DNA from: Chelativorans salis
GTDB lineage: Bacteria; Pseudomonadota; Alphaproteobacteria; Rhizobiales; Rhizobiaceae
Direction of reading: 5' to 3'
Assembly: GCF_025336525.1 (NCBI RefSeq)
Contig: NZ_JAOCZP010000003.1
Span: forward strand, 558,001-622,000
Length of the DNA: 64,000 bases
The position numbers and the translations under genes were made by a program. The notes beneath the pieces were generated by a model. It was not told where the DNA came from. It saw nothing but the letters and a program-made list of their open reading frames with translations, and searched no databases. Of the stretch, positions 8,977-18,540 are shown piece after piece (the first letter of the stretch is position 1; every line of letters begins with the position of its first letter).

Positions 8977-9588
8977 ATGAGCCAGCAATCCATGCAACAG
9001 CCGCAAAGCGCCTTCAATCTGCCCAACCTGCTCACCTATGCGCGCATCATGGCGGTGCCGCTGATAGTCCTGTGCTTTTTCCTCGAAGGGCGGCTGCAGT
9101 CGAGCGATTTCGCACGCTGGAGTGCGCTCGGCATCTTCCTGGCGGCCAGCATCACCGACTATTTCGACGGTTATCTCGCCCGTACCTGGCAGCAGACCTC
9201 GAATATTGGCAAGATGCTGGACCCGATCGCCGACAAGCTCCTGGTGGCCACCTGCCTCTTGCTGCTCGCCGCCGATACGGACCGCACCATTGCCGGATGG
9301 ACGCTGTGGGCGGCGATCATCATCCTGTGCCGGGAGATCCTCGTGTCGGGCTTGCGCGAATATCTGGCGGCGCTCAAGGTGAGCGTGCCGGTGACCCAGC
9401 TCGCCAAATGGAAGACGACGATCCAGATGGTGGCGATCGGCTTCCTGCTGGCCGGCCCCGCAGGAGACAAGGTGGTGCCCTATACGACGGAGGCCGGCAT
9501 CGTGCTTCTGTGGTTCTCCGCACTGGTGACGCTTTATACCGGCTACGACTATTTTCGCGCCGGGCTGAAGCATATCATCGAGGAATGA
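8977..9588 (+). CDS. pgsA: CDP-diacylglycerol--glycerol-3-phosphate 3-phosphatidyltransferase
   Basis: A 203-residue integral membrane enzyme for the first committed step to phosphatidylglycerol and cardiolipin. The CDP-alcohol phosphotransferase signature is complete: D61, D64-G65, A68-R69, G78, D82, D86. About five to six hydrophobic segments follow the N-terminal NLPNLLTYARI motif, which is typical of PgsA. The ATG at 8977 is chosen because the family start (a few residues before NLPN) lies there. It is 76 bp after uvrC, and its stop is close to the moaD start. Confidence 0.96.
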   Translation: MSQQSMQQPQSAFNLPNLLTYARIMAVPLIVLCFFLEGRLQSSDFARWSALGIFLAASITDYFDGYLARTWQQTSNIGKMLDPIADKLLVATCLLLLAADTDRTIAGWTLWAAIIILCREILVSGLREYLAALKVSVPVTQLAKWKTTIQMVAIGFLLAGPAGDKVVPYTTEAGIVLLWFSALVTLYTGYDYFRAGLKHIIEE

Positions 9589-9593
9589 ACGGC

Positions 9594-9845
9594 ATGAAAC
9601 TCGTCTATTTCGCATGGGTACGCGAACGCATCGGCAAGGAGACCGAAACGGTCACCCCGCCCGGCGAGGTAGAGACGGTGGCCGATCTCCTGGCATGGCT
9701 GAAGGCGCGCGGCGACGGCTATGCGGTTGCCCTCGAGCATGCGGAGGTGATCCGCGTCGCCGTGGACCACGAACATGTGGATCATGATGCGAAGCTGCCG
9801 GCCGATGGCGAGGTGGCGCTGTTTCCGCCGATGACGGGAGGCTGA
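9594..9845 (+). CDS. moaD: Molybdopterin synthase sulfur-carrier subunit MoaD
   Basis: An 83-residue ubiquitin-fold protein (MKLVYFAWVRERIG...) that ends in the required di-glycine (FPPMTGG). The terminal glycine is adenylated and thiocarboxylated to supply sulfur for molybdopterin. I chose ATG 9594 because GAGGA sits 9 nt upstream. A second ATG at 9585 overlaps the pgsA stop (ATGA) but has almost no spacing to that site. It is directly followed by moaE, its heterotetramer partner. The product serves enzymes such as the oxidoreductase at 853-2961. Confidence 0.95.
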   Translation: MKLVYFAWVRERIGKETETVTPPGEVETVADLLAWLKARGDGYAVALEHAEVIRVAVDHEHVDHDAKLPADGEVALFPPMTGG

Positions 9846-9847
9846 CC

Positions 9848-10318
9848 GTGAAAAACCGCTGCCAGCCCCTCGTGCGCGTGCAGGCGGAGGATTTCGACAT
9901 CGCCGCCGAGATCGACCGGCTGACGGCGGGACGCAAGGACGTCGGCGCGGTGGTGACGTTCACCGGGCGCTGCCGCGACGAGGACGGAAAGCTCGCCGCG
10001 CTGGAACTTGAACACTATCCCGGCATGGCCGAGGCTGAGATCGGCCGTATAGCGAGCGAAGCAGCAGAGCGGTGGCCGCTCACCGGCCTCACCGTCATCC
10101 ACCGCTTCGGCAAACTCCTGCCGGCCGAGAACATCGTCCTGGTCGTGGCCGCCTCGACGCACCGAAAGGCCGCACTGGAAGCGGCGGACTTTCTCATGGA
10201 CTACCTCAAATCGCGTGCGCCCTTCTGGAAAAAGGAACACCCCGCCGGCGGCGACACGGGCCACTGGGTGGAGGCGAAGGCGGCGGACGAAGAGGCGCTG
10301 GGGCGCTGGCGGAAATAG
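9848..10318 (+). CDS. moaE: Molybdopterin synthase catalytic subunit MoaE
   Basis: A 156-residue catalytic subunit that dithiolates precursor Z (cPMP) together with MoaD. Recognisable blocks are GAVVTFTGRCRDEDG, LELEHYPGMAEAEI, VIHRFGKLLPAENIVLV and the C-terminal RAPFWKKEHPAGG, which carries the active-site lysines. It starts at GTG 9848, preceded by GGGAGG, 2 bp after the moaD stop. It is the last gene of the SDR-uvrC-pgsA-moaD-moaE run. A palindromic repeat follows. Confidence 0.96.
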   Translation: MKNRCQPLVRVQAEDFDIAAEIDRLTAGRKDVGAVVTFTGRCRDEDGKLAALELEHYPGMAEAEIGRIASEAAERWPLTGLTVIHRFGKLLPAENIVLVVAASTHRKAALEAADFLMDYLKSRAPFWKKEHPAGGDTGHWVEAKAADEEALGRWRK

Positions 10319-10364
10319 CCGGAAGGTTCGGCGAGAGCCATTAAGTGCTATCGGTCGTCATCAG

Positions 10365-10460
10365 GGACAAGCCGAAGGCTTGTCCGGCACCCATTCCGCG
10401 ACATCAACGTTCCGGAATGGGTTCCGGACAGCCTCCGCTTCACTCCGGCTTCCGGAATGA
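10365..10460. repeat. Intergenic palindromic repeat (REP/BIME-like)
   Basis: The moaE-ndk gap contains nested palindromes. GGACAAGCC/GGCTTGTCC (10365-10373 and 10377-10385) is a perfect 9-bp stem with a GAA loop. CCCATTCCG/CGGAATGGG (10390-10398 and 10413-10421) is a second perfect 9-bp pair. The core TTCCGGAATG recurs at 10412 and 10450. It may also act as a terminator between the convergent moaE and ndk genes, but there is no T-run. Confidence 0.65.
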
Positions 10461-10481
10461 CGCAGGCGGGGTGGCTACAAC

Positions 10482-10904
<423 letters not shown>

Positions 10905-10981
10905 TTCAGGTCCTTGCGTTTGACGGGAAAGAATTGAGATGGCGGGTCTATAGCGGCGCGGAAGGCTCGTGTGAAGAGCGA

Positions 10982-11674
10982 TCACGCCGCCGCGGGCACG
11001 CTGCGGCCCAAGCCGTCGTGAAGATCGAGACACCGAGCGAACCACTCGGCCACCGGATCGTCGGGCGCCAGGAAGGGAAAGGGCGAGGCCACGCGCGCCC
11101 ATTGCAGAGCGCCGGCGACGATATAGTCGGAAAAGAGCGGGCCGTCGCCGCCGATGAATGGCTGGTGCCAGAAGAGTGTGCGCAGCGGCGCGAGGCTCGT
11201 CCGGAATCCTTCGAGCTTCGCTTCGCGGCCCGCCGGCACCTCTTCCAGCGCTTTGCCGAAGCGCGCCTCGCGGCTTTCCCGGAAATAGGTCTGGTCGGCA
11301 GGGCCGAGCATGCCATGGATATCCATCAGCGCCGCCTCGCCGATGAAGGGATGGAGCGTAAGCTGAGACCAGCGCTCGACGAACCGCGCCATCGCCTTGC
11401 CGCCTTCTCCGGCGAACAGCGTCGGCCGGTCCGGATAGGCTTCCTCCAGATAAAGCGCGATGGCGAAAGAATCTCTTACCACACGGTCGCCATCACGAAT
11501 GACGGGTACGGACTTGGCCGCGCCCTCCTGGATACCGGCGATCTCAGTGAAGCGGGTGGGAACGGTCTCGAAGGAAAGGTCCTTGTGGGCGAGCGCAAAA
11601 GCGGTCTTCCAGCAATGCGGGCTGAAGGGCCGGCGTTCGTCGCTTCCGACCAGGTCATAGAGCAGGATCGTCAT
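10982..11674 (-). CDS. Glutathione S-transferase family protein (beta-etherase-like)
   Basis: A 230-residue two-domain GST. The N-terminal thioredoxin-like fold contains the glutathione-contacting SVPVIRDGD and [12 protein letters not shown] (residues about 55-78), followed by an all-helical domain with [20 protein letters not shown]. The [19 protein letters not shown] start resembles the LigE/beta-etherase branch, where a Ser rather than Tyr serves near the thiol. The exact substrate is unknown. The ATG follows GGGAGAAGG. It is transcribed away from the DinB-like gene, with a shared 150-bp intergenic region. Confidence 0.85.
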   Translation of the reverse strand: MTILLYDLVGSDERRPFSPHCWKTAFALAHKDLSFETVPTRFTEIAGIQEGAAKSVPVIRDGDRVVRDSFAIALYLEEAYPDRPTLFAGEGGKAMARFVERWSQLTLHPFIGEAALMDIHGMLGPADQTYFRESREARFGKALEEVPAGREAKLEGFRTSLAPLRTLFWHQPFIGGDGPLFSDYIVAGALQWARVASPFPFLAPDDPVAEWFARCLDLHDGLGRSVPAAA

Positions 11675-11824
11675 CGCCTTCTCCCTTGTGTCCCTACCGC
11701 TTATCCCACTCCGGGCGAAGGTTCCAATCGCTTTTTTGCACGGTAAGGATGTATGGAATTGATGGGTGGCAGCGCTAAAGATGCGCTAGTCATGAGCACC
11801 GACTCGCCAGACCGGGGAAACAGC

Positions 11825-12337
11825 ATGAAGCGGCATTTCGAGATGATGGCGGCCTATAACCGGTGGGCGAATGGCCTCCTCTACGAGGCCGCGGCCGGTC
11901 TGAGCGCGGAGGAATATGCGCGCGACGTGGGTGCCTTCTTCAAGTCCATGGTGGGAACGCTCAACCACATTCTCGTGGCCGACCGCATCTGGATGAAGCG
12001 CTTCACCGGCAAAGGCGGGGCGCCGGCGCGACTCGACGCGATCCTTCATCCGGCCCTGCCGTCGCTCAAGCAGGCGCGCGAGGCGGAGGACGAACGCGTT
12101 GTCGATTGGATCGCCGGCCTTGACGAGAAAGCGCTCCAGGGGCGGTTCACCTACATGACCGTCGTCAACCCGCGCACCATCTCCCAGCGCCTGGCACCGG
12201 CGCTCACACATTTCTTCAACCACCAGACACACCATCGCGGCCAGGCGCACATGATCCTGTCGGTGCTGGGCAAAGAGCCACCGTCGCTCGACATGATCTA
12301 TTTTCACCGCACACCGGAAGGCAGGGAGTTTTCCTAG
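11825..12337 (+). CDS. DinB/YfiT-family four-helix protein, putative metal-dependent
   Basis: A 170-residue protein of the DinB/YfiT superfamily. It shows the expected histidine triad: H48 in TLNHILVADRIW, then H133 and H137 within HFFNHQTHHRGQAHM. In the superfamily these bind a divalent metal and support thiol-dependent transferase activities. The exact role here is unknown. The ATG at 11825 is preceded by GGGGAA. Upstream in-frame ATGs at 11753 and 11792 would add residues not typical of the family. Confidence 0.85.
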   Translation: MKRHFEMMAAYNRWANGLLYEAAAGLSAEEYARDVGAFFKSMVGTLNHILVADRIWMKRFTGKGGAPARLDAILHPALPSLKQAREAEDERVVDWIAGLDEKALQGRFTYMTVVNPRTISQRLAPALTHFFNHQTHHRGQAHMILSVLGKEPPSLDMIYFHRTPEGREFS

Positions 12338-12380
12338 AGGGCTTGCAAGTGCCAGCAGCAACGTCCTAAACCGCGCCGTC

Positions 12381-14258
12381 ATGCTTACGATCAACGACCT
12401 TTCATTGCGCATTGCCGGGCGGCTACTCATCGAGCATGCCTCGCTCACCCTGCCCGCCGGCACCAAAGCCGGACTGGTGGGCCGCAACGGCACGGGCAAG
12501 ACAACGCTGTTCCGCGCGATCACCGGCGAGCTAGCGCCGGAGACGGGCACGGTCAGCCTGCCCAAGGGAACGCGCATCGGCCAGGTGGCGCAGGAAGCGC
12601 CCGGCACCGAAGAGCCGCTGATCGACATCGTTCTGAAGGCGGATGCGGAGCGCGAGCGTCTGATGCGCGAGGCGGAAACGGCGGAAGACCCGCACCGCAT
12701 CGCCGAGATCCAGGTGCGGCTTGCCGACATCGACGCCCATTCGGCCGAGGCGCGGGCGGCTTCCATCCTCTCCGGCCTCGGGTTCGATGCCGAGGCGCAG
12801 AAGCGCCCGGCCTCCTCCTTCTCCGGCGGTTGGCGCATGCGCGTTGCGCTGGCGGCGGTGCTGTTCGCCGAGCCCGACCTGCTTCTCCTCGACGAGCCGA
12901 CCAATTATCTCGACCTCGAAGGCACGATGTGGCTCGAAAGCTACCTGTCGCGCTATCCGCACACGGTGCTTCTCATCAGCCACGACCGCGACCTTCTCAA
13001 CAACGCCGTCTCCTCGATCGTGCATCTGGAGCAGAAGAGGCTCACCTTCTGGCGCGGCGGCTACGACCAGTTCGCCCGGCAATACGCGGAAAAGGCCGAG
13101 CTGCAGGAGAAGTCGCGCGTCAAGCAGGAGGCCCAGCGCAAGCATATGGAGGCTTTCGTCGAGCGCTTCCGCTACAAGGCCTCGAAGGCAAGGCAGGCGC
13201 AGTCGCGCCTCAAGGCGCTGGCGCGCATGCAGCCGATCGCCGCGGCGGTGAACGAGCACGTTCGGCCGTTTCGTTTCCCCAATCCGGCCAAGGCCGTCGC
13301 CTCCCCCATCGTCGCCGTAGAGGGCGGCACGGTCGGCTACGAGCCGGGCAAGCCGGTTCTGAAGAACCTGTCACTGCGCATCGACGAGGACGACCGCATC
13401 GCCCTTCTCGGCTCCAACGGCAACGGGAAGTCCACCTTCGCCAAGCTGATCGCCGGCAGGCTCGGTCTCGAAAAGGGCACGATGACGCTGGCGCCGGGGC
13501 TGAAGGTGTCGATCTTCGCCCAGCACCAGCTCGAGGATCTGAGGCCCGATGAGAACGCGCACCAGCATGTGCGCCGGCTGATGCCGGATGCGCCGGAGGC
13601 CAAGGTCAGAGCGCGCGTGGCGCAGTTCGGCCTTTCGACGGAGAAGATGGACACGCCGGCGCGCGACCTGTCGGGCGGCGAGAAGGCGCGCCTCCTGATG
13701 GGCCTTGCCTCCTTCGAGGCGCCGCATCTGTTCATCCTCGACGAGCCGACCAACCATCTCGACATCGACAGCCGCGAGGCGCTGGTCGAGGCGTTGAACA
13801 CCTACGAGGGCGCGGTCATCCTCATCAGCCACGACCGGCACCTGATCGAAGCATGCGCAGACCGGCTGTGGCTGGTCGACCAGGGCACCGTGCGCCCCTA
13901 TGAGGGCGACATGGAGGACTACCGCGCGCTGACCACCGGCGGAGCGAGCCGCAACAGGGAAAAGCGCGAGGCGGAAAAGGCTTCGAAGGCCGAACGCCGG
14001 CGCGAGGCGGCCAAGCGGCGGGCCGCACTCGAGCCGCTTGCCAAGGAGATCAAGGCGACCGAAGGCCTGATCGAGCGTACCCGCAAGCGCCTGGAAGCCA
14101 TCGAAGCGCAAATGGCCGATGCCGGCCTCTACGAGCGCGACCCTGGCAAGGCCTCTTCCCTCGCCAAGGAGCGCGCGGACCTTGCGCGGACCGTCGAGCG
14201 GCAGGAGGAGAAATGGCTGGCGCTTTCGGCCGAGTATGAGGGGGAGATGGCGGAATGA
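12381..14258 (+). CDS. ABC-F family ATP-binding protein (Uup/YheS type)
   Basis: A 625-residue soluble protein with two ABC ATPase modules and no membrane segments. Module 1 has Walker A GRNGTGKTT (about 34-42), the signature SSFSGGWRMRVAL and LLLLDEPTNYLDLEG. Module 2 has GSNGNGKST (about 342), DLSGGEKARLL and LFILDEPTNHLD. The ABC-F linker lies between them (about 225-295, YKASKARQAQSRLK), and a charged coiled-coil tail (about 535-620) resembles Uup/YheS. Proteins of this class work on ribosomes or branched DNA rather than in transport. The stop overlaps the HAD gene by ATGA, so the two are coupled. Confidence 0.93.
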   Translation: MLTINDLSLRIAGRLLIEHASLTLPAGTKAGLVGRNGTGKTTLFRAITGELAPETGTVSLPKGTRIGQVAQEAPGTEEPLIDIVLKADAERERLMREAETAEDPHRIAEIQVRLADIDAHSAEARAASILSGLGFDAEAQKRPASSFSGGWRMRVALAAVLFAEPDLLLLDEPTNYLDLEGTMWLESYLSRYPHTVLLISHDRDLLNNAVSSIVHLEQKRLTFWRGGYDQFARQYAEKAELQEKSRVKQEAQRKHMEAFVERFRYKASKARQAQSRLKALARMQPIAAAVNEHVRPFRFPNPAKAVASPIVAVEGGTVGYEPGKPVLKNLSLRIDEDDRIALLGSNGNGKSTFAKLIAGRLGLEKGTMTLAPGLKVSIFAQHQLEDLRPDENAHQHVRRLMPDAPEAKVRARVAQFGLSTEKMDTPARDLSGGEKARLLMGLASFEAPHLFILDEPTNHLDIDSREALVEALNTYEGAVILISHDRHLIEACADRLWLVDQGTVRPYEGDMEDYRALTTGGASRNREKREAEKASKAERRREAAKRRAALEPLAKEIKATEGLIERTRKRLEAIEAQMADAGLYERDPGKASSLAKERADLARTVERQEEKWLALSAEYEGEMAE

Positions 14259-14950
14259 GCGCGATTGTCATCGGCTTCGACGCCGACGACACGCTGTGGC
14301 AAAACGAGCGTTTCTACCGGCTCACGGAAGGACGCTTCACCGAGCTTCTAGCCGACTACGCCAAACCCGATCATCTTTCGGCGCGTCTCTTGGAGGCGGA
14401 GAAGCGCAATCTCGGCAAGTACGGCTTCGGCATCAAGGGTTTTACCCTTTCGATGATCGAGACGGCGATCGAGATCACCGAGGGGCGCGTGCCGGCGGAG
14501 ACGATCCGGGACATTCTGGAAGCGGGGCGCGAGATGCTCGACCATCCGGTCGAGCCGTTGCCGCACGCCCGCGAAACGCTGGAGGCGCTCGCCGGGCAGT
14601 ATCGCATCGTGCTGATCACCAAGGGCGACCTGTTCGACCAGGAGCGCAAGCTGGCGGCTTCGGGTCTCGGCGATTTCTTCGATGCGGTAGAGATCGTCAG
14701 CGACAAGAACCGTGCGGTCTACGAGCGCATATTCACCCGGCACGGCAACGGTGCCGACAAGGCGATGATGGTCGGCAACTCGATGAAGTCGGACGTGCTG
14801 CCGGCGATCGAGGCCGGCGGCTGGGGCGTGTTCGTTCCCCATGAACTCACCTGGGCGCATGAGCATGCCGAGGCGCCTTCGGGCGCCGACCGCTTCCGGC
14901 AGATCGAGCATCTGGGGGAGTTGGAGGCGGTGCTTCGGGAGATTGGGTAG
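14255..14950 (+). CDS. HAD-superfamily hydrolase
   Basis: A 231-residue haloacid-dehalogenase-like phosphatase. Motif I is GFDADDTLW (nucleophile D9, acid/base D11), motif II is VLITKGD, motif III uses the Lys of SDKN, and motif IV is MVGNSMKSDV. A helical cap occupies about residues 16-85. The substrate cannot be read from sequence. The ATG overlaps the stop of the ABC-F gene (ATGA), so the two are co-expressed. Confidence 0.9.
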   Translation: MSAIVIGFDADDTLWQNERFYRLTEGRFTELLADYAKPDHLSARLLEAEKRNLGKYGFGIKGFTLSMIETAIEITEGRVPAETIRDILEAGREMLDHPVEPLPHARETLEALAGQYRIVLITKGDLFDQERKLAASGLGDFFDAVEIVSDKNRAVYERIFTRHGNGADKAMMVGNSMKSDVLPAIEAGGWGVFVPHELTWAHEHAEAPSGADRFRQIEHLGELEAVLREIG

Positions 14951-14987
14951 CTCCCTGTTGTACGTGCATGGCACCCCGCCCACGTGG

Positions 14988-15103
14988 TTCGACAGGCTCA
15001 CCGTGAGGGCTATGTTTGCGCCCTTCCCCCAGCGTTGCGGCTTGCACTAGCGTCGCCATGCCTTCACCCTCATCCTGAGCCTGTCGAAGGACGAGGGTGA
15101 AGG
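14988..15103. repeat. Palindromic intergenic repeat pair
   Basis: TTCGACAGGCTCA (14988-15000) and its exact reverse complement TGAGCCTGTCGAA (15076-15088) flank an 75-bp interior. The second copy sits in the loop of a 15-bp stem, CCTTCACCCTCATCC (15061) with GGACGAGGGTGAAGG (15089), which has one mismatch. The unit lies between the convergent HAD and holC genes and may double as a bidirectional terminator. Sequences like this are dispersed in many alphaproteobacterial genomes. Confidence 0.7.
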
Positions 15104-15126
15104 CACAACGTACCTGCACTACCCCA

Positions 15127-15573
15127 TCACGCCTTCTTCTCCCAACGCCGGTCCCGGCCCTGCTGCCAATAGGTGACGTCGTGGCCGGCAGCCTTCATCA
15201 CCTTCCACTGTGCACGGGCGGCATCGAGTTGTGCCGTGTCGTGGCCGTCGAAGAGGAAGACGGCGCGCTCGTAGCCGTCGAGAGGGCCAGGTTCGGCCCC
15301 GTCGACTAGGAAGCGGATCGTCGCGCCATTGGGGCTTTCGGGAGCGGTGGTGAGGAGCACCGGCTGTTCGGCCGCATTCGGCTCGCGGTCAGTGCCGTGC
15401 GGCAGGAAGCTGTCGTCGCGGAAGGTCCACAGCCGCGCGTCGAGGGCGTCGCGGCGCTCCTCGCCGGCCGTCTGGACGGCGACCTTCCACCCCCGCTCCA
15501 GGCTCTTCTCCACGAGCGGGGGCAGTGCCTCTTCCAGCGTCGATTCGGTCAGGTGATAGAAAAGGACTTCCAC
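15127..15573 (-). CDS. holC: DNA polymerase III chi subunit
   Basis: A 148-residue protein of the chi family, which links the clamp-loader psi subunit to SSB at the replication fork. The N-terminus EVLFYHLTESTLEEALPPLVEKSLERGW is the diagnostic block, followed by LLTTAPESPNGA and VFLFDGHDTAQLDAARAQWK. I chose the GTG at 15573 (SD GAGGGG, 5-nt spacing, matching the usual family start). A GTG at 15579 that overlaps the pepA stop is possible. It sits immediately after pepA, a conserved pairing in bacteria. Confidence 0.92.
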   Translation of the reverse strand: MEVLFYHLTESTLEEALPPLVEKSLERGWKVAVQTAGEERRDALDARLWTFRDDSFLPHGTDREPNAAEQPVLLTTAPESPNGATIRFLVDGAEPGPLDGYERAVFLFDGHDTAQLDAARAQWKVMKAAGHDVTYWQQGRDRRWEKKA

Positions 15574-15575
15574 CC

Positions 15576-17075
15576 TCACCCCTCGTAATGGTCGGCCACC
15601 AGCCGGTCGAGCAGGCGCACGCCGTAGCCAGACGCCCACGACTGGTTGATCTCGGAGGATGGCGAGGACATGGCCGTGCCGGCGACGTCGAGATGCGCCC
15701 AGGGCGTGCCGTCGACAAAGCGCTTGAGGAACTGGGCGGCGGTGATGGAGCCTGCGTGGCGCCCGCCGGTGTTCTTCATATCGGCGTTCTTGGTGTCAAT
15801 GAGCTTGTCGTATTCCTTGCCCATCGGCATGCGCCAGACCTTCTCGCCCGTCACGGTTCCAGCTGCCGTCAAGCGCTCGGCAAGCGTGTCGTTGTTGGAG
15901 AACAGACCAGCGTGGCTGTTGCCCAGCGCAACCAGGACGGCGCCGGTGAGCGTCGCCAGATTGACCATGAACTGGGGCTTGAACTCTTCGTTGCAGTACC
16001 ACAACAGGTCGGCCAGAACGAGGCGGCCTTCAGCGTCGGTGTTGATGATCTCGATCGTCTGGCCGGACATGGAGGTGACGATGTCACCCGGCCGCTGCGC
16101 GTTGCCGTCCGGCATGTTCTCGACAAGACCGATGATGCCGACCGCATTCACCTTCGCCTTGCGGGCGGCGAGCGCATGTATAAGGCCGACGACTGTCGCC
16201 GCACCCGCCATATCCCCTTTCATGTCTTCCATACTGGCGGCCGGCTTGATGGAGATGCCACCGGTATCGAAGACGACGCCCTTGCCGATAAAGGCGACGG
16301 GCTTCTGCTTCGCCTTGCCGCCGTTCCAGCGCATCACCGCCATGCGCGGCGGGCGCACGGAACCCTGCGCCACTCCCAGAAGCGCGCGCATGCCGAGTTT
16401 CTTCATCTCCTTCTCAGTGAGGATATCCACCTTGACCCCGAGTTCCTCCAGTTCCTTGGCATGCGCCGCGAATTCCACCGGACCCAGCACATTGGCGGGC
16501 TCGTTCACGAGATCACGGGCCAGGAGCACGCCGTCGCCCACGGCGGAAGCCTCGGCGAAAGCCTTTTTCGCAGCCGCCGGGTCGGCGCACTGGATGGTGA
16601 ATTTCACCGCTTTGCCGGCGGCGGGCTTGGGCGCGCCGTTCTCATCCTTGCGGGTCTTGTACTTGTCGAAGGTGTAGGAGCGCAGCACGATGCCGAGGCC
16701 GATCAGCGCCACGTCACGGGCACTGGCCTCGGCACCGGCGACCTCCGCGACGACCGTCACCTCGGTTGCCTTCTTGGCGGCGGCAGAAGCGGCACCGCCG
16801 ATCTTCAGCCAGGCCTGTTCGTCGAGCGCATCCGTCTTGCCGGCGCCGACGGCGGCAAGACGGTCGTAGCTCGTCCCCTGCGGTGCCAACGCCTCGACAC
16901 TTGTCGCGAGCTTGCCGGAAAAATCGGCAGCCGCGAAAACCTTCGGAAGGATGTCGGCCGGGTCACACGCCCTGGCTGCCTCCCCGAGCTTGCCGCCCTC
17001 CGGCGCCAATACGATGACACTGCCTTTCTTGGGCGCAGCGAATTTGGCGAACGAGATGGTCGGTTTATCTGTCAT
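15576..17075 (-). CDS. pepA: Leucyl aminopeptidase (M17 family)
   Basis: A 499-residue cytoplasmic metallo-aminopeptidase. The M17 signature NTDAEGRL is at 345-352. Metal and active-site stretches [17 protein letters not shown] (about 262-278) and [13 protein letters not shown] (about 285-297) are intact, and the N-terminal macro-like domain precedes them. The ATG at 17075 is preceded by AGGAAG, while an upstream extension is unlike the family. It heads a pepA-holC operon and is divergent from lptF, an arrangement conserved in many proteobacteria. Confidence 0.96.
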   Translation of the reverse strand: MTDKPTISFAKFAAPKKGSVIVLAPEGGKLGEAARACDPADILPKVFAAADFSGKLATSVEALAPQGTSYDRLAAVGAGKTDALDEQAWLKIGGAASAAAKKATEVTVVAEVAGAEASARDVALIGLGIVLRSYTFDKYKTRKDENGAPKPAAGKAVKFTIQCADPAAAKKAFAEASAVGDGVLLARDLVNEPANVLGPVEFAAHAKELEELGVKVDILTEKEMKKLGMRALLGVAQGSVRPPRMAVMRWNGGKAKQKPVAFIGKGVVFDTGGISIKPAASMEDMKGDMAGAATVVGLIHALAARKAKVNAVGIIGLVENMPDGNAQRPGDIVTSMSGQTIEIINTDAEGRLVLADLLWYCNEEFKPQFMVNLATLTGAVLVALGNSHAGLFSNNDTLAERLTAAGTVTGEKVWRMPMGKEYDKLIDTKNADMKNTGGRHAGSITAAQFLKRFVDGTPWAHLDVAGTAMSSPSSEINQSWASGYGVRLLDRLVADHYEG

Positions 17076-17358
17076 GGAGCTTCCTGTCCGGTAGGTTTGG
17101 GGCTGGCGCGATCTTGGCGGTTTTGAACAAATTGACAAGGGGGTGGAATGGGGTATGCGTTAAACCATTCCTTGGGGAGTGCAGGCAGGGAATCGTTAAC
17201 CGCGTTCTTTTCCGCTTCGTTAGGCCTGTCCACGACAGACTGGGGCGGGGACAATTTCTGCCGAACCTTTCAAACCGGCGGGTCCGCGTTGTACCACCAT
17301 GACGCACGGGAGGCCGTGCGCCATATAGTGGCCGTCAACACAGGTGACACATCTGCCG

Positions 17359-18540
17359 ATGAAGGTGATTGAGCTCTACATATTGCGGCGCACGCTATCG
17401 ATTTTCGCTGCCGCGCTGGCGTGGGTGCTTCTCATCGTGTGGACCACCCAGGTGCTCAACCGCATCGACCTGGTGACGAGCAGCGGGCAGTCGGCCGCGA
17501 CCTTCTTCGTCGCCGGTGCGCTGACGCTGCCGGCTGTTATCCCCATCGTCATGCCGTTTGCCATCGGCATCGCCGTCGCCCAGACCCTGGCGACGATGAA
17601 CACGGATTCGGAGTTGGTGGTCATCAGCGCTGCGGGAAGTCCGCGCCACGCCGTCATCCGGCCGATCCTGCTGATCGCCATCGCCACCAGCATTGCCGCC
17701 TTCGCCATCAGCAACACGCTGGAGCCATATTCACGCCAAGCCCTGCGCCAGCTTCTGGCCAGCGCGAATGCAGACCTGATTTCCACGGTCCTTCAGGAGG
17801 GCAGCTTTCAGAAGATGGACGACGGGGTGTTCGTGCAGATATCCGAGCGCCTGCCGGACGGGCAACTGGGTGGCATCTTCGTCGCCGATACGCGCGAAAA
17901 GGGCATGAAGCTGATTTACCACGCGCGCCGCGGCATTACAGTCGAGCGGGAGGGCGGCAGCATTCTCGTCATGCAGGATGGCGAAGTGCAGCGGCAGTCC
18001 GAGAACGGCGACGTCTCGGTGATCCGCTTCGAAGCCTACGCCTTCGATCTGTCCCAATTCACCCGCGGCTCGGACACGCCGACGCTTTATCGCAAGGACC
18101 GTTATCTCACCTATCTTCTCAACCCGGATCCAAACGACAAGGCCTACGCGACAAACCCGCAAAGCTATCGCGCCGAACTGCACAAGCGGCTTACCGATTG
18201 GCTCTATCCCATTGTTTTTGCGCTCATAGGGATCGCAGTGGCAGGCGACGCGCGCTCCTTCCGAGAGGCGCGGGTGCATCCGATGATCACCACCTTGGCG
18301 ATCGGCCTTCTGGTGCGCTGGGTGGGCTTTTATGCCAGCAACCAGGCGGAGACGAAGCCATTCTTCGTTTTTGTCCTCTATGCGGTGCCCATAGGCATGA
18401 TGGTCATCTGTACGGGTTTCATCGCCACCAACCGCATGATGGAGCTGCCGACGAGCTGGACGGAAAAGCTGAGCGAGCGTCTCCAGAGCGTTCGTGAGGA
18501 TCTTTCCCGGCGCTTCGGCTGGGCGCGGAGGCGCGCATGA
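17359..18540 (+). CDS. lptF: LPS export ABC transporter permease LptF
   Basis: A 393-residue inner-membrane permease of the YjgP/YjgQ family, half of the LptB2FG machine that extracts LPS from the inner membrane. Hydrophobic helices are at about 12-35, 50-75 and 100-120. A periplasmic beta-jellyroll follows (about 130-265), then three further helices from about 275. The ATG at 17359 is preceded by AGGTGA at 11 nt. A GTG at 17344 is an alternative. Its stop overlaps the lptG start by ATGA. The 283-bp region to pepA should hold divergent promoters. Confidence 0.95.
   Translation: MKVIELYILRRTLSIFAAALAWVLLIVWTTQVLNRIDLVTSSGQSAATFFVAGALTLPAVIPIVMPFAIGIAVAQTLATMNTDSELVVISAAGSPRHAVIRPILLIAIATSIAAFAISNTLEPYSRQALRQLLASANADLISTVLQEGSFQKMDDGVFVQISERLPDGQLGGIFVADTREKGMKLIYHARRGITVEREGGSILVMQDGEVQRQSENGDVSVIRFEAYAFDLSQFTRGSDTPTLYRKDRYLTYLLNPDPNDKAYATNPQSYRAELHKRLTDWLYPIVFALIGIAVAGDARSFREARVHPMITTLAIGLLVRWVGFYASNQAETKPFFVFVLYAVPIGMMVICTGFIATNRMMELPTSWTEKLSERLQSVREDLSRRFGWARRRA

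Noticed and set aside
15525-17126. A 533-codon plus-strand open frame opposite pepA
   Set aside because: Antisense shadow of pepA, whose NTDAEGRL signature and length are complete.
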